A stretch of DNA of 64,000 nucleotides from Cronobacter malonaticus LMG 23826 (lineage in GTDB: Bacteria > Pseudomonadota > Gammaproteobacteria > Enterobacterales > Enterobacteriaceae): NCBI RefSeq assembly GCF_001277215.2, contig NZ_CP013940.1:3782001-3846000 (forward strand). Direction: 5' to 3'. The stretch's first letter is position 1. The number at the start of each line of letters is the position of its first letter. Positions 45,551-58,050 of the stretch are shown here, piece after piece. Made by a program: the position numbers and the translations under genes. The notes beneath the pieces were generated by a model, which worked only from the letters and a program-made list of their open reading frames with translations, made no database searches and was not told where the DNA came from.

Positions 45551-47002
45551 TTATTCGCGCCAGAACGTCGGGGTGAACAGCACCAGAAGCGTAAACACTT
45601 CCAGACGCCCGAAAAGCATATTGGCAATGAGTATCCACTTAGCGATGGGGTTCATACTGGCGAAGTTATCCGCCACAACGCCAAGGCCAGGCCCAAGGTT
45701 ATTAAGCGTCGCCACCACAGAGGCGAATGCCGAGAAGTCGTCCACGCCGGTCGCGATAATCGCCAGCATGCTGACCAGGAACACCAGCGCATACGCCGAG
45801 AAGAATCCCCACACCGCTTCGAGGATACGCTCCGGCAACGCGCGGTTGCCAAGCTTAATACTGTAGACCGCGTTCGGGTGCACCAGCCTTTTCAGCTCGC
45901 GGTTGCCCTGTTTAAAGAGCAGCAAAATGCGAATAACTTTAAGACCGCCGCCGGTTGAACCGGCGCAGCCGCCAATAAATGCCGAGCAGAGCAACAGCAC
46001 CGGCAGGAAAAGCGGCCACTTCGCGATACTGTCCGTCGTGAAGCCCGCCGTCGTCGCCATCGACACCACCTGGAAAAACGCCTGGTTAAGCGTCGTTATC
46101 GCCGAGTCGTACGTGTCATGGAACCAGAGCACCAGCGTACAGATAAAGACCAGCGTCAGTTGCACGCCGATAAACATACGAAATTCCGGATCGCGGGAAT
46201 AGACTTTAAGGCTACGCCCGCTGAGCAGAGAAAAGTGCAGGCCGTAGTTACAGCCGGAGATCAGCAGAAAGATAGCAATAATAGTGTTAATGGTCGGGCT
46301 GGCGAAATACCCGACGCTGGCATCGTGAGTAGAAAATCCGCCGATAGCGATAGTGGCAAAGCTGTGGCCAATCGCGTCAAAGGCGGGCATTCCCGCAAAC
46401 CACAGCGCCAGCGCGCACGCCACCGTCAACAAAACATAAATCAGCCACAGCGTTTTCGCCGTTTCGGCAATACGCGGGCGCATTTTATTGTCTTTGAGCG
46501 GCCCTGGCATTTCAGCGCGGTACAGCTGCATCCCACCGACGCCGAGAATGGGCAGAATCGCCACCGCCAGCACAATGATCCCCATCCCGCCGAACCATTG
46601 CAGCATCTGGCGATAGAAAAGGATGGCATGCGGCAGAGAATCAAGCCCCACCAGCGTGGTCGCGCCCGTGGTCGTCAGCCCGGAAAAGGATTCGAAAAAG
46701 GCGTCAGTAATCGTGAGGTTAGGCCGCTCGGAGAAGATAAACGGCAGGGCCCCGACGCTGCCCAGCACCGTCCAGAAGAGCACGACAATAAGAAACCCTT
46801 CGCGCGATTTCAGCTCGCGCTTCTGGTGACGGTTCGGCCACCAGAGCGCCGCGCCGATAGCCAGCGCGACAAAAAAGGTTTGAGTGAAAGCGCGTCCCGC
46901 GCCGTCGCGGTATAGCAGGGCCACCAGGCCGGGAATGATCATTGTCCCGGAAAACAGGATAACCAGTAGACCAACGATTCGGGTAATGGCGCGAAAATGC
47001 AT
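45551..47002 (-). CDS. trkH: Trk potassium transporter membrane subunit TrkH
   Basis: A 483-residue inner-membrane protein, the same length as E. coli TrkH, with about ten transmembrane segments and four pore loops. Selectivity-filter-like segments include [32 protein letters not shown] and LNNLGPGLG. It imports K+ with the NAD-binding regulator TrkA. Cotranscribed with hemG and yigZ. Confidence 0.98.
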   Translation of the reverse strand: MHFRAITRIVGLLVILFSGTMIIPGLVALLYRDGAGRAFTQTFFVALAIGAALWWPNRHQKRELKSREGFLIVVLFWTVLGSVGALPFIFSERPNLTITDAFFESFSGLTTTGATTLVGLDSLPHAILFYRQMLQWFGGMGIIVLAVAILPILGVGGMQLYRAEMPGPLKDNKMRPRIAETAKTLWLIYVLLTVACALALWFAGMPAFDAIGHSFATIAIGGFSTHDASVGYFASPTINTIIAIFLLISGCNYGLHFSLLSGRSLKVYSRDPEFRMFIGVQLTLVFICTLVLWFHDTYDSAITTLNQAFFQVVSMATTAGFTTDSIAKWPLFLPVLLLCSAFIGGCAGSTGGGLKVIRILLLFKQGNRELKRLVHPNAVYSIKLGNRALPERILEAVWGFFSAYALVFLVSMLAIIATGVDDFSAFASVVATLNNLGPGLGVVADNFASMNPIAKWILIANMLFGRLEVFTLLVLFTPTFWRE

Positions 47003-47041
47003 CTGCCGTTTCCTTTGGAATCAAAATGAAGGAGAGGATTA

Positions 47042-47653
47042 TTATTCAACCGACAACAAATGCAATGCACCACGGCTAAAGTCGGCAAGCTTTGCCGAAA
47101 AAGCCGCCACCTGCGTATACGGAAGCGCCACGCGCAACGCCACATTGGCCTGAAACGCGCTCTCCACCACCCTGCCGTTAAACTGACCGAGCAGCGTTTC
47201 CACACCTGCGAGCTGCGCGTAATCGCACAGCAAAGTATATTCCGTCAGCGGCACTTTGAGTGTGGTTTCAAGCTGCGTTAACGCCTGTTGAACACCGCCG
47301 CCGTAGGCTTTCACCAGCCCGCCGGTGCCAAGCTTAACGCCGCCGAAATAGCGCACCACCACGGCAGTAATCTCGCCGACGCCGCTGCCCATCAGCTGCG
47401 CCAGCATCGGTTTTCCGGCCGTGCCCGCCGGTTCACCGTCGTCCGAGAACCCGAGCTGCTGCGAATCATCGGGCGCGCCCGCCACCCATGCCTGGCAATA
47501 ATGCCTGGCATCCGGGTAATCGGCGCGCGCCTGCACAACGAACGCTTTGGCCGCTTCCACGCCCTCGGTATGGCCGAGCAACGTAATAAAGCGGCTCTTT
47601 TTGATCTCTTCTGTAAAGATCACCGGCAAGGCCGGAACTAGCCAGCTCTCCAT
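47042..47653 (-). CDS. yigZ: YigZ, IMPACT/UPF0029 family protein
   Basis: A 203-residue protein (204 in E. coli) with the N-terminal UPF0029 (IMPACT) domain, signature DDGEPAGTAGKPML, and a C-terminal DUF1949 domain. In E. coli its exact function is unsettled. Its start overlaps the pepQ stop (ATGA), so it is coupled to pepQ. Confidence 0.96.
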   Translation of the reverse strand: MESWLVPALPVIFTEEIKKSRFITLLGHTEGVEAAKAFVVQARADYPDARHYCQAWVAGAPDDSQQLGFSDDGEPAGTAGKPMLAQLMGSGVGEITAVVVRYFGGVKLGTGGLVKAYGGGVQQALTQLETTLKVPLTEYTLLCDYAQLAGVETLLGQFNGRVVESAFQANVALRVALPYTQVAAFSAKLADFSRGALHLLSVE

Positions 47654-48984
47654 CAGGCGAGCTTCAGATCCCGGGTCATGTTTTCCACACCGTGTTCGTG
47701 AATGACCACGTTATCCTCAATGCGGATACCGCCGAACGGCTTCAGCGCCTCGATTTTCTGCCAGTTGAAGTGCTTACTGAACGGGCCTTCGCGCCACGGC
47801 GCCAGCAGCGACTCAATAAAGTAAATCCCCGGCTCAATCGTCAGCACCATACGCGGCTGCAATACGCGCGTGCAGCGCAGATAAGGATATTTCGCCGGTG
47901 CAGCCAGATGCGTGCCACTGTCGTCCTGCATAAAGCCCGCGACATCATGCACCTGTAAGCCCAGTGGATGCCCGATACCGTGCGGCATAAACGGCCCGGT
48001 AATGTCGGCTTCCACCATCGCTTCTTCGCTGATGTCCGTGACAATCTGATGACGGCGCAGCAGCTTCGCGATGCGCTGATGGAACTGAATGTGGTAATCG
48101 ATATAACTGACGCCCGCTTTCATGGTGCCAATCAGCGCCAGCTGTTCTTCATTCACGTCTTTAATCAAAGCTGCGAAATCGCTGTCGCTGTCAGCTGCCC
48201 AAGTGCGGGTTAAATCGGCCGCATAACCGTTATATTCTGCACCCGCGTCCAGCAGGAAGCTGCGCATCTCAGACGGCGCGCGGTGATCGAGACGGGTGTA
48301 ATGCAGCACAGCGGCGTGTTCATTGAGCGCCACGATATTGCTGTAAGGCACATCGGTATCGCGATGGCCGGTTGCGGTCAGGTAGGCAAGGTTTATATCG
48401 AATTCGCTCATGCCGGACAGAAACGCTTCATGTGCGGCGCGGTGGCCGTTAACCGCCGTCTTCTGCGCTTCGCGCATGCAGGCCAGCTCGTAATCCGTCT
48501 TATACGCGCGGTAGAAGTGCAGATAATCAATCACGCCTTTCGGGTTAATTTTATCAGCTGGCAATTCCAGTTTCAGCGCGCGCTCCGGCACCGGGCCGAT
48601 ATACGCGATATTGCCGCGCGCGGCAGGCAGCTGGCCGCCGATGTCGTCAGCTTTCGGCAGCGCGATAATGTCTATCTCGTCTGTCCAGAACGCACTCGGC
48701 AGCGGCTCGACGTTATGCCAGTAATCCACCGGCAGATAAAACCACAGCTTCGGCTTGTTCACGCCATCCACCAGCAACCAGCAGTTTGGCACCTGCGTCA
48801 CCGGCACCCACGCTTTGAACTGCGGATTCACCTTAAACGGATAGGGATGATCGTCTAAAAAGACGTTAAACAGTTCCCCGGAGTGGATAAGCAGCGCGTC
48901 CAGATTAAAGCGGGCAAGGACGTTGCGGGTACGCTCCTGGAGCGTATCCAGATGATTTTTATAGAGGGTGGTCAGCGAATCCAT
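47653..48984 (-). CDS. pepQ: Xaa-Pro dipeptidase PepQ
   Basis: A 443-residue metallopeptidase of the pita-bread fold that splits dipeptides with C-terminal proline. Metal-binding residues are in [30 protein letters not shown] and [10 protein letters not shown]. Length equals E. coli PepQ. It is divergent from fadB and leads a pepQ-yigZ-trkH-hemG string. Confidence 0.98.
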   Translation of the reverse strand: MDSLTTLYKNHLDTLQERTRNVLARFNLDALLIHSGELFNVFLDDHPYPFKVNPQFKAWVPVTQVPNCWLLVDGVNKPKLWFYLPVDYWHNVEPLPSAFWTDEIDIIALPKADDIGGQLPAARGNIAYIGPVPERALKLELPADKINPKGVIDYLHFYRAYKTDYELACMREAQKTAVNGHRAAHEAFLSGMSEFDINLAYLTATGHRDTDVPYSNIVALNEHAAVLHYTRLDHRAPSEMRSFLLDAGAEYNGYAADLTRTWAADSDSDFAALIKDVNEEQLALIGTMKAGVSYIDYHIQFHQRIAKLLRRHQIVTDISEEAMVEADITGPFMPHGIGHPLGLQVHDVAGFMQDDSGTHLAAPAKYPYLRCTRVLQPRMVLTIEPGIYFIESLLAPWREGPFSKHFNWQKIEALKPFGGIRIEDNVVIHEHGVENMTRDLKLA

Positions 48985-49130
48985 ACTTTACCTTTAAAGT
49001 TTGAGCTCTCAACTCCGGCATCTTAGCACACCGGTTTATTCCCTGAGCGTTTTCCACCATCCGTGATCGCGTTTGCAAATATTTAAACAGTAATTTGCAT
49101 TTCATTAACATCAACTCCACACTCCGCTTC

Positions 49131-49147
49131 ATCTGGTACGACCAGAT
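49131..49147 (+). promoter_or_regulatory. FadR operator of fadBA
   Basis: ATCTGGTACGACCAGAT is the FadR palindrome found at E. coli fadBA. It lies about 27 bp before the fadB start codon. FadR represses here until long-chain acyl-CoA releases it. Confidence 0.93.
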
Positions 49148-49173
49148 CCCCTTGCTGGATTCAGGAGACCGAC

Positions 49174-51363
49174 ATGCTCTACAAAGGCGACACCCTGTAC
49201 CTTAACTGGCTGGAAGACGGCATTGCCGAACTGGTGTTCGATGCCCCCGGCTCGGTGAATAAGCTTGATACCGCGACCGTAGCAAGCCTTGGCCATGCGC
49301 TCGACGTGCTGGAAAAACAGCACGATCTCAAAGCCCTGCTGCTGCGTTCGGAAAAAGCCGCGTTTATCGTCGGCGCCGACATTACCGAATTCCTCTCGCT
49401 GTTCCAGGTGCCTGCTGAGCAATTAAGCCAGTGGCTGCACTTTGCCAACAGCGTGTTTAACCGCCTTGAAGATCTGCCGGTGCCTACACTTTGCGCCATC
49501 AACGGCTACGCGTTAGGCGGCGGCTGCGAGTGCGTGCTGGCGACCGATTTCCGTCTCGCCACGCCGGATGCCCGTATCGGCCTGCCGGAAACGAAACTTG
49601 GCATCATGCCGGGCTTTGGCGGCTCGGTACGCCTGCCGCGTCTGTTGGGCGCCGACAGCGCGCTGGAAATCATCGCGGCCGGTAAAGACATCACCGCCGA
49701 CGCGGCGCTGAAAGTGGGCCTGGTTGATGCGGTCGTGAAACCGGAAAAACTGATCGAGGGCACGCTGCGTATGCTGCGCCAGGCCATCGACGGCGAGCTC
49801 GACTGGAAAGCCCGCCGCCAGCCAAAACTTGAACCGCTGCGCTTAAGTAAAATCGAAGCCACTATGAGCTTTACCATCGCCAAAGGCATGGTGATGCAGA
49901 CCGCGGGCAAACACTACCCGGCGCCGATGACGGCGGTGAAAACCATCGAAGCGGCCGCAGGGCTGGGCCGTGATGAAGCGCTGGCGCTGGAGAACAAAAG
50001 CTTTGTGCCGCTGGCGCGCTCCAGCGAAGCGCGCGCGCTGGTCGGCATCTTCTTAAACGACCAGTACGTCAAAGGCCTCGCGAAAAAACTGACCAAAGAG
50101 ACCGAGACGCCGAAACAGGCCGCGGTACTGGGCGCAGGCATTATGGGCGGCGGCATCGCCTACCAGTCAGCCTGGAAAGGCGTGCCGGTCATCATGAAAG
50201 ATATCAACGAGAAATCACTGACGCTCGGCATCAGCGAAGCCAGCAAGCTGCTGAATAAACAGCTGGAGCGCGGCAAAATCGACGGGCTGAAGCTTGCAGG
50301 CGTTATCGCCACCATCCATCCGACGCTGGATTACGCCGGCTTTGAGCGCGCTGACGTGGTCGTCGAGGCGGTGGTCGAAAACCCGAAAGTGAAAAAAGCG
50401 GTGCTGGCGGAAACCGAACAAAAAGTTCGCCCGGATACCGTGATTGCCTCCAATACCTCGACGATCCCTATCAGCGAGCTGGCAAGCGTGCTGAAACGCC
50501 CGGAAAACTTCTGCGGCATGCACTTCTTTAACCCGGTGCACCGTATGCCGCTGGTTGAAGTGATCCGCGGCGAGAAAACCTCCGACGCCACGATAGCCAA
50601 AGTGGTGGCCTGGGCCAGCAAAATGGGCAAAACGCCGATTGTGGTGAATGACTGCCCCGGCTTCTTCGTCAACCGCGTGCTGTTCCCCTATTTCGCCGGG
50701 TTCAGCCAGCTGCTGCGCGACGGCGCTGATTTCCGCCAGATAGACAAAGTGATGGAGAAACAGTTCGGCTGGCCGATGGGCCCGGCGTATCTGCTGGATG
50801 TCGTCGGCATCGATACCGCGCACCATGCACAGGCCGTGATGGCGGCGGGTTTCCCGCAGCGCATGCAAAAAGATTACCGCGATGCTATCGACGCGCTGTT
50901 TGACGCCGGTCGCTTCGGGCAGAAAAACGGTAAAGGTTTCTATGCCTATCAGGAAGACAGCAAAGGCAAACCGCGCAAAGTGCCGGATAACGCGGTGGAC
51001 AGCCTGCTTGCGGAGGTGAGCCAGCCGAAGCGCGCGTTCAGCGATGAAGAGATCGTCGCGCGCATGATGATCCCGATGGTCAACGAAGTGGTGCGCTGCC
51101 TGGAAGAAGGCATTATCGCCAGCCCCGCCGAGGCGGATATGGCGCTGGTTTACGGTCTCGGCTTCCCGCCGTTCCACGGCGGCGCGTTCCGCTGGCTGGA
51201 TACGCAGGGCAGCGCGAAATACCTCGATATGGCGCAGCACTATCAGCATCTCGGCCCGCTTTATGAAGCGCCGGCGGGGCTTCGCGACAAAGCGAGCCAC
51301 AACGCGCCTTATTATCCCCAGGTTGAACCCGCCCAACCGGTGGGCGAACTGCAAACGGCTTAA
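49174..51363 (+). CDS. fadB: Fatty-acid oxidation complex alpha subunit
   Basis: A 729-residue multifunctional protein, the same length as E. coli FadB. The N-terminal enoyl-CoA hydratase/isomerase domain contains [15 protein letters not shown] with a catalytic Glu. The 3-hydroxyacyl-CoA dehydrogenase domain begins near 313 with the NAD loop [11 protein letters not shown] and contains [15 protein letters not shown]. It forms the alpha2-beta2 complex with FadA for aerobic beta-oxidation. First gene of fadBA. Confidence 0.99.
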   Translation: MLYKGDTLYLNWLEDGIAELVFDAPGSVNKLDTATVASLGHALDVLEKQHDLKALLLRSEKAAFIVGADITEFLSLFQVPAEQLSQWLHFANSVFNRLEDLPVPTLCAINGYALGGGCECVLATDFRLATPDARIGLPETKLGIMPGFGGSVRLPRLLGADSALEIIAAGKDITADAALKVGLVDAVVKPEKLIEGTLRMLRQAIDGELDWKARRQPKLEPLRLSKIEATMSFTIAKGMVMQTAGKHYPAPMTAVKTIEAAAGLGRDEALALENKSFVPLARSSEARALVGIFLNDQYVKGLAKKLTKETETPKQAAVLGAGIMGGGIAYQSAWKGVPVIMKDINEKSLTLGISEASKLLNKQLERGKIDGLKLAGVIATIHPTLDYAGFERADVVVEAVVENPKVKKAVLAETEQKVRPDTVIASNTSTIPISELASVLKRPENFCGMHFFNPVHRMPLVEVIRGEKTSDATIAKVVAWASKMGKTPIVVNDCPGFFVNRVLFPYFAGFSQLLRDGADFRQIDKVMEKQFGWPMGPAYLLDVVGIDTAHHAQAVMAAGFPQRMQKDYRDAIDALFDAGRFGQKNGKGFYAYQEDSKGKPRKVPDNAVDSLLAEVSQPKRAFSDEEIVARMMIPMVNEVVRCLEEGIIASPAEADMALVYGLGFPPFHGGAFRWLDTQGSAKYLDMAQHYQHLGPLYEAPAGLRDKASHNAPYYPQVEPAQPVGELQTA

Positions 51364-51370
51364 GGAGTGA

Positions 51371-52537
<1,167 letters not shown>

Positions 52538-52593
52538 GTCAGACAACGCGCCTGGCATCAGGCGCGTTGGCGAAAAGTTTAGTTGCCGTTCTT

Positions 52594-52619
52594 CCCGCCT
52601 GTCAGGGGCGGGTTTTTTA
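52594..52619 (+). terminator. fadBA terminator
   Basis: CCCGCC / GGCGGG stem with a 7 nt loop followed by TTTTTTA. A second hairpin (ACGCGCCTG / CAGGCGCGT, ~52547-52569) lies just upstream without a T run. Confidence 0.85.
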
Positions 52620-52672
52620 TTTTCCACATTTGTGCCAGGCTTTTTTAACGACTCTACACTTCAGGGAAAACC

Positions 52673-53020
52673 ATGAAGGGATGCTTTATCTTCGCGCCGC
52701 TTGCCGCTGCGCTTTTTTGCACTACTTCTGCACGGGCAGAGCTGTCAGAGGAGACGCTGGCGCAGCGCTGCCTGACCTCGCTTATCAGCACATGGCAGGA
52801 TCACGCGTATATGCAAAAAGTCCTGAATGAATCGCGCGTTGTGCCGGAGAGCGTGGTTGTGGAACGGTATGACGAAAACGTGGGGCAGCAGCATATCGCG
52901 ACCTAGCTCACCGCCAAACTGGATCATCCAGTGCGCAAAAATATTACGCTGCTTTGCCTGCTGGAAAACGATAGACCGTTATATGTCTGGTCAGGAAGGG
53001 AGATTGCCGCCAGCCCGTAA
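52673..53020 (+). pseudogene. Small exported protein gene interrupted by an in-frame amber codon
   Basis: ATG at 52673 opens a 77-codon frame with a clear signal peptide (APLAAALFCTTSARA, cleavage before ELS). It stops at TAG (52904-52906). The same frame then continues for 37 more codons (LTAKLDHPVRKNITLLCLL, then a Trp-containing end) to TAA at 53018. Both halves have normal codon use and together make a ~115-residue periplasmic protein, so the TAG looks like a recent nonsense mutation (CAG to TAG would restore Gln) or a readthrough stop. I do not recognise the family. It is convergent with fre. Confidence 0.65.
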
Positions 53021-53047
53021 TCAGGGCTGGCGTTATGCGGGCACGAC

Positions 53048-53749
53048 TCAGATAAACGCAAAGGCGTCGCCGAACAGGCGGTCTTCGCGCGCGCTGCGCT
53101 CGTTGCAGAACAGGTCGCGGGCGATCTTCGCCATCTCGAAACGTCCGGCGATGTAGATATCGTGTCCGGCAAGCGTACCGAAATCCTGCATCACTGCCGT
53201 CAGTACCGTGCCGCTGCGGCCGCGCCACGTCTCATCCGGCTGCTCAACCACCGGCACAATCTTCAGATTCGGGTGGTCAACCGACAGCGCTTCCAGCTCT
53301 GACAGATCGTAAAGATGCTTCTCTTCGCGGCCGCCCCAGTAAATCGTGATATCGCGATTCGGGTTGCGCGCCAGCGCCGTCAGCAGAATCGAACGCGCGT
53401 AGGAGAACCCCGTACCGCCGGCAATCAGGATCAGTGGACGCTCTTCGTCATCGCGCAGCCAGGCGTCGCCATGCGGAATATCGACCACAATTTCACGCTC
53501 TTTGAGAATGCGATCCATCACCGCCATCGCGTAGAGGTTAAGTTCCGACGCGCCGATATGCAGTTCGATAAAGCCCTGCTCATCCGGCGTGGAGGCCATA
53601 GAAAAAGGGCGCTTGTCCCGCTCATCCATTACCACCATCAGGTACTGACCTGCGCGAAACGAAAAGGCCGCTTCCGGCACTAAACGAACGCGATAAACGG
53701 TATCCGTGATGGCTTCTACCGAGGTCACTTTACAGCTTAAGGTTGTCAT
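53048..53749 (-). CDS. fre: NAD(P)H-flavin reductase Fre
   Basis: A 233-residue soluble oxidoreductase of the ferredoxin-NADP reductase superfamily that reduces free riboflavin, FMN and FAD. The flavin-site motif RPFSMAS, the NAD(P) loop [12 protein letters not shown] and the C-terminal [12 protein letters not shown] are conserved. The start MTTLSCKV has AGAGGGAACGC upstream and gives the E. coli length; a Met seven codons earlier is open. It follows ubiD by 45 bp. Confidence 0.98.
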   Translation of the reverse strand: MTTLSCKVTSVEAITDTVYRVRLVPEAAFSFRAGQYLMVVMDERDKRPFSMASTPDEQGFIELHIGASELNLYAMAVMDRILKEREIVVDIPHGDAWLRDDEERPLILIAGGTGFSYARSILLTALARNPNRDITIYWGGREEKHLYDLSELEALSVDHPNLKIVPVVEQPDETWRGRSGTVLTAVMQDFGTLAGHDIYIAGRFEMAKIARDLFCNERSAREDRLFGDAFAFI

Positions 53750-53794
53750 GCGTTCCCTCTGTCGGGTCAATAATGCAACTGCAACGGCGGCGCG

Positions 53795-55279
53795 TCAGGC
53801 GCCTTTTCCGTCATGAAAAATCGCGAGCTCATCCCAGATAGCATCGATACGCGCCGTCACGCTGGGATCTTTCTTGATGGGCGTTCCCCACTCGCGCTGC
53901 GTCTCGCCCGGCCATTTGTTGGTCGCGTCGAGGCCCATTTTGGAGCCAAGTCCCGACACCGGCGAGGCGAAATCCAGATAATCGATCGGCGTGTTCTCCA
54001 CCATCACCGTGTCGCGCGCCGGATCCATGCGTGTGGTGATCGCCCAGATCACATCGTTCCAGTCGCGCGCGTTAATGTCATCATCACAAACGATCACGAA
54101 CTTGGTGTACATAAACTGGCGCAGGAATGACCAGACGCCCATCATCACGCGCTTCGCGTGGCCCGCGTACTGCTTGCGCATTGTGACCACAGCAAGCCGA
54201 TACGAGCACCCTTCCGGCGGAAGATAAAAATCCACGATCTCCGGGAACTGTTTTTGCAGGATGGGCACCAGCACTTCATTGAGCGCCACGCCCAGCACCG
54301 CGGGTTCATCAGGCGGGCGTCCCGTATACGTCGAGTGATAAATCGCGTTTTCACGCTGCGTCACGTGCGTCACGGTAAAGACCGGGAAATTATCTATCTC
54401 ATTATAGTAACCGGTGTGATCGCCATACGGGCCTTCCGGTGCCATTTCGCCGGGTTCAATATAGCCTTCCAGCACGATTTCGGCGCTGGCCGGGATCTCA
54501 AGGTCGTTAGAAAGACACTTCACCACTTCGGTTTTTGTGCCTCGCAGCAGGCCCGCGAACGCGTATTCGGAGAGCGTATCCGGCACCGGCGTCACCGCGC
54601 CCAGAATCGTCGCCGGGTCAGCGCCCAGCGCGACGGCAACCGGGAAGCGTTCGCCCGGATGCGCCTGGCACCACTCCTGGAAGTCAAGCGCGCCGCCGCG
54701 GTGCGACAGCCAGCGCATAATGAGTTTATTTTTGCCGATTAACTGCTGGCGGTAGATGCCCAGATTCTGGCGCTCTTTATGCGGGCCGCGAGTGACCGTC
54801 AGGCCCCACGTAATAAGCGGCGCCGCGTCATCCGGCCAGCACTGCATGATGGGAATGCGGTTCAGGTCGACCTCATCGCCCTGCCACACTTTCTCCTGAC
54901 AAGGCGCGTTACGCAGCCGCTTCGTCGGCATGTTCAGCACTTGCTTAAACTGCGGCAGCTTGTCGAAGAGATCGCGGAAACCGCGCGGCGGCTCCGGCTC
55001 TTTCAGAAACGCCAGCAGCTTGCCGACTTCACGCAGCGCGGAGATATCCTCCTGGCCCATGCCCATCGCCACGCGTTTCGGCGTGCCAAACAGGTTGCAG
55101 AGCACCGGCATGGTATGGCCTTTCGGGTTTTCAAACAGCAGCGCCGGGCCACCCGCGCGCAATGTGCGGTCGGCAATTTCCGTCATCTCCAGGTAAGGAT
55201 CGACGGGCAATGTAATGCGCTTGAGTTCGCCTTGCTGCTCCAGCAGCGCCAGAAAATCGCGTAGGTCGTGGTATTTCAT
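53795..55279 (-). CDS. ubiD: 3-octaprenyl-4-hydroxybenzoate carboxy-lyase UbiD
   Basis: A 494-residue decarboxylase using prenylated FMN (made by UbiX) in ubiquinone synthesis. It begins [21 protein letters not shown]. The conserved core has the [12 protein letters not shown] loop and the acidic residues around [14 protein letters not shown]. Near E. coli length (497). It is divergent from rfaH. Confidence 0.98.
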   Translation of the reverse strand: MKYHDLRDFLALLEQQGELKRITLPVDPYLEMTEIADRTLRAGGPALLFENPKGHTMPVLCNLFGTPKRVAMGMGQEDISALREVGKLLAFLKEPEPPRGFRDLFDKLPQFKQVLNMPTKRLRNAPCQEKVWQGDEVDLNRIPIMQCWPDDAAPLITWGLTVTRGPHKERQNLGIYRQQLIGKNKLIMRWLSHRGGALDFQEWCQAHPGERFPVAVALGADPATILGAVTPVPDTLSEYAFAGLLRGTKTEVVKCLSNDLEIPASAEIVLEGYIEPGEMAPEGPYGDHTGYYNEIDNFPVFTVTHVTQRENAIYHSTYTGRPPDEPAVLGVALNEVLVPILQKQFPEIVDFYLPPEGCSYRLAVVTMRKQYAGHAKRVMMGVWSFLRQFMYTKFVIVCDDDINARDWNDVIWAITTRMDPARDTVMVENTPIDYLDFASPVSGLGSKMGLDATNKWPGETQREWGTPIKKDPSVTARIDAIWDELAIFHDGKGA

Positions 55280-55462
55280 GCAGTTATTCGTGGCTTTAAA
55301 ATAAGCTTTTTATTATACGGTGTTCGCCGAAGGCATGCCGTAATTTTGTTAAATTAACGTGAATCATCACCACAGGCTATAGCACTGCGCGGTATAATGC
55401 CCTTAGCGATCCTGAGGTGGTTTTGTTATGCTGGCGCGTCCGGCCATGTAAGAAGAGTCATT

Positions 55463-55951
55463 ATGCAATCCTGGTATTTACTGTACTGTAAACGCGGGCA
55501 GCTTCAGCGCGCTAAAGAGCACCTTGAACGACAGTCGGTGAACTGCCTTACGCCAATGATTACGCTTGAAAAAATGGTACGAGGCAGACGCACCTCCGTC
55601 AGCGAGCCGCTGTTTCCGAACTACCTTTTCGTCCGCTTTGACCCGGAAGATATTCATACCACGACGATAAGCTCCACCCGCGGCGTCAGCCATTTCGTTC
55701 GCTTTGGATCGCACCCGGCCGTGGTGCCGCAGACGGTCATCGAGCAGTTGCTCGACTGGCACCCGGAAAACGTGACTGACCCGGATACGCCACATACCGG
55801 CGATATGGTGGTGATTACCGAAGGCGCGTTTGAAGGATTGCAGGCGATTTTTACCGAGCCAGATGGCGAAGCTCGTTCTATGCTGCTACTGAATTTGCTG
55901 AACAAGCAGGTGCTGCAAAGCGTGAAGAATACCGAATTCCGTAAAGTCTGA
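55463..55951 (+). CDS. rfaH: Operon-specific antiterminator RfaH
   Basis: A 162-residue NusG paralogue with an NGN domain ([20 protein letters not shown]) and a C-terminal domain that switches from alpha-hairpin to KOW beta-barrel in E. coli. It is recruited at ops elements and drives expression of LPS, capsule, pilus and haemolysin operons. Length matches E. coli; the frame is open 22 codons upstream, but those are not conserved. Followed by a terminator. Confidence 0.98.
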   Translation: MQSWYLLYCKRGQLQRAKEHLERQSVNCLTPMITLEKMVRGRRTSVSEPLFPNYLFVRFDPEDIHTTTISSTRGVSHFVRFGSHPAVVPQTVIEQLLDWHPENVTDPDTPHTGDMVVITEGAFEGLQAIFTEPDGEARSMLLLNLLNKQVLQSVKNTEFRKV

Positions 55952-55969
55952 CGCGAAAGGCAGAAAGTA

Positions 55970-55994
55970 AAACGGCGGCTCAGTGCCGCCGTTT
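55970..55994. terminator. Bidirectional terminator between rfaH and the glycine-zipper gene
   Basis: AAACGGCGG / CCGCCGTTT form a 9 bp stem with short A/T flanks on each side, between two convergent genes. Confidence 0.75.
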
Positions 55995-55998
55995 GTCA

Positions 55999-56331
55999 TT
56001 AATGCGTCGCTTCGCCGATAACGCCGCCCGCGCCTGCGCCAACCGCCGCGCCTTTCAGCACGCTTTTCCCGGTTGCCGCGGCAACGCCCGCGCCCACGAC
56101 CGCACCGGCGACACCGCCTTTACGCGCGGCTTTGCCTTTATCGCCTTTTTTCAGCATCGCGCCGGTGCCCGCGCCAATGACCGCCCCGCCCACCGCGCTT
56201 TTGACATCTTTGCCTGCAATGGCACCCGCCGTCGCGCCAAGCACCGCGCCGGTCGCCGTTTTATCCATCGCTATCACCGGCGCGCTGGTGAGCAGCATCA
56301 GCACCACAATGCCCGTAATTGTCTTTTTCAT
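55999..56331 (-). CDS. Exported glycine-zipper protein
   Basis: About 110 residues. A signal peptide (KKTITGIVVLMLLTSAPVIA, cleavage before MDK) is followed by a region rich in GxxxG/AxxxG repeats (GAVLGATAGAIAG, GGAVIGAGTGAML, GGVAGAVVGAGVAAATG), the glycine-zipper pattern of membrane-associated or channel-lining small proteins. I start at the second of two adjacent Met codons, which has the better-spaced AGGGA. No gene lies here in E. coli K-12. Function unknown. Confidence 0.82.
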   Translation of the reverse strand: MKKTITGIVVLMLLTSAPVIAMDKTATGAVLGATAGAIAGKDVKSAVGGAVIGAGTGAMLKKGDKGKAARKGGVAGAVVGAGVAAATGKSVLKGAAVGAGAGGVIGEATH

Positions 56332-56455
56332 CATCGTCCCTCAACTGTGTAAATCCGGGATAACTTCCCGGCGGGAAGGATATCACCGGGCTTTGAGAGG
56401 GAAAGGCACCAGCAGCGTGCAAAAATCCACACTCTGCCGGTTTCAGCAGGCAGCG

Positions 56456-57247
56456 TTACGCAGGCGACGCGTTTTTCAGAAACAGCCGTGCGGCATTGGC
56501 ATCCGTCGTGGCCTCAAGCCAGGCGGGATCTTCACCACGCCACTGCGCGACTTGCTTAAGAATATGCGGCAGCCAGCATGGCTCGTTGCGACGCGATTTG
56601 GGCTTTGGTGAGAGATCGCGCGGCAACAGATAAGGCGCGTCTGTTTCCAGCAGCAGGCGATCGGCGGGAATGACCGGCAGAAGCGCACGCAGTTCGAGCC
56701 CGCGGCGCTCGTCGCAAACCCAGCCGGTAATACCGAGGTACAGACCGCGCTCAAGGACTTCACGCGCCTCCTGTTCGGTGCCGGTAAAACAGTGCAGCAC
56801 CGCGCCTGGCAGTTTATCGAGCCACGGGTCGAGCAGCGCAAGAAAGCGCGCATGGGCATCGCGGCAATGCAAAAACACCGGTAGCGCCAGCTCTGCCGCC
56901 AGCCGCAACTGTTCGGTAAAAGCGTGCTCCTGCTCCGCGGGCGTTGAAAAATTCCGGTTGAAATCAAGACCGCATTCGCCAATAGCCACCACCTGCGGCT
57001 CGCCCGCCAGCGCACGCAGCCGCGCCGCGCTCTCATCATTCCAGGAACTGGCGTCGTGCGGGTGAACGCCCGCGGTCGACCAGCAGCCCTCGTAACGCCT
57101 GGCGAACGCGCAAGCCTGTACGCTTTCCTCAAGCGACGTGCCGGTAAAGAGCATATTGCTGACGCCTGCCGCACGGGCGCGGGCAATCATTTCATCCCTG
57201 TCATGGTCAAACTGAGAACTGGTTATATTTAGGCCAATATCAAACAT
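56456..57247 (-). CDS. tatD: TatD-family DNase
   Basis: A 263-residue metal-dependent nuclease (3'-5' exonuclease in E. coli, not needed for Tat export). Metal ligands are in [34 protein letters not shown] and [12 protein letters not shown]. The start [12 protein letters not shown] has GGA upstream; a Met four codons earlier overlaps a hairpin, and the frame open far upstream lies within tatC. It trails tatABC as in E. coli. Confidence 0.96.
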   Translation of the reverse strand: MFDIGLNITSSQFDHDRDEMIARARAAGVSNMLFTGTSLEESVQACAFARRYEGCWSTAGVHPHDASSWNDESAARLRALAGEPQVVAIGECGLDFNRNFSTPAEQEHAFTEQLRLAAELALPVFLHCRDAHARFLALLDPWLDKLPGAVLHCFTGTEQEAREVLERGLYLGITGWVCDERRGLELRALLPVIPADRLLLETDAPYLLPRDLSPKPKSRRNEPCWLPHILKQVAQWRGEDPAWLEATTDANAARLFLKNASPA

Positions 57248-57261
57248 CGCGCTTTCCATAT

Positions 57262-57284
57262 GAAAACCGCCCTGACGGGCGGTT
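57262..57284 (-). terminator. Hairpin between tatC and tatD (attenuator-like)
   Basis: AACCGCCC / GGGCGGTT form an 8 bp perfect stem with a 4 nt loop; on the minus strand TTTTC follows. It sits just before the tatD ribosome site, so it could reduce tatD transcription relative to tatABC. Confidence 0.6.
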
Positions 57285-57287
57285 ACG

Positions 57288-58049
57288 TTATTCTTCTGTT
57301 TCTTCTTCGGTATCCTGCTCTCGCGGACGTCGTTTACCGACGTAAAAGCGCGAGAAGAAAATGCCGACTTCAAACAGGCAGTACATCGGTATCGCCAGCA
57401 GTGTTTGCGAAAACACATCCGGCGGAGTAAGCAGCATCCCGACGACAAACGCGCCGACCAGCACATACGGGCGTTTGGCACGCAGATCTTCCGGTGTGGT
57501 CACGCCCATCCAGCACAGTAAGACGATAGCGACCGGCACTTCAAACGACACGCCGAAGGCCATAAACAGCGCCATGACGAAATCGAGATAGCTGGTGATA
57601 TCGGTCGACACCACTACGCCAACAGGCGCGGTTTTCGTTAAGAAGCCGAATGCCAGCGGGAACACCACGAAATAGGCGAAGGCCATACCGATATAAAACA
57701 GCAGCGTACTGGAGACCAGCAGTGGGATAATCAGGCGTCGCTCATGCTTGTACAGCGCCGGAGCGACAAACGCCCAGACCTGATACAAAATCACCGGTGC
57801 GGAGAGGATCACCGACACCATCATGGTCAGCTTGATAGGCGTGAAAAACGGCGACGCCACGTCGGTAGCAATCATGCTGGCGCCGTGTGGCATCTGGCTT
57901 ATCAGCGGGGCTGCGACCAGTTGATAGATGTCATTGGCGAAGTAGACCAGCGCCAGAAAAATCACCAGGACCGCGACGATGCAGTTCAGCAGCCGCTTAC
58001 GCAGTTCAATCAGATGACTGATTAGGGGTTGGGTATCTTCAACAGCCAT
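57288..58049 (-). CDS. tatC: Sec-independent translocase subunit TatC
   Basis: A 253-residue inner-membrane protein with six transmembrane segments. With TatB it binds twin-arginine signal peptides. [21 protein letters not shown] at the start, [12 protein letters not shown] and the periplasmic loop SPFFTPIKL are conserved. Start chosen at Met 58049, just after the tatB stop; an ATG five codons earlier lies within tatB. Confidence 0.98.
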   Translation of the reverse strand: MAVEDTQPLISHLIELRKRLLNCIVAVLVIFLALVYFANDIYQLVAAPLISQMPHGASMIATDVASPFFTPIKLTMMVSVILSAPVILYQVWAFVAPALYKHERRLIIPLLVSSTLLFYIGMAFAYFVVFPLAFGFLTKTAPVGVVVSTDITSYLDFVMALFMAFGVSFEVPVAIVLLCWMGVTTPEDLRAKRPYVLVGAFVVGMLLTPPDVFSQTLLAIPMYCLFEVGIFFSRFYVGKRRPREQDTEEETEE

Positions 58050-58050
58050 G

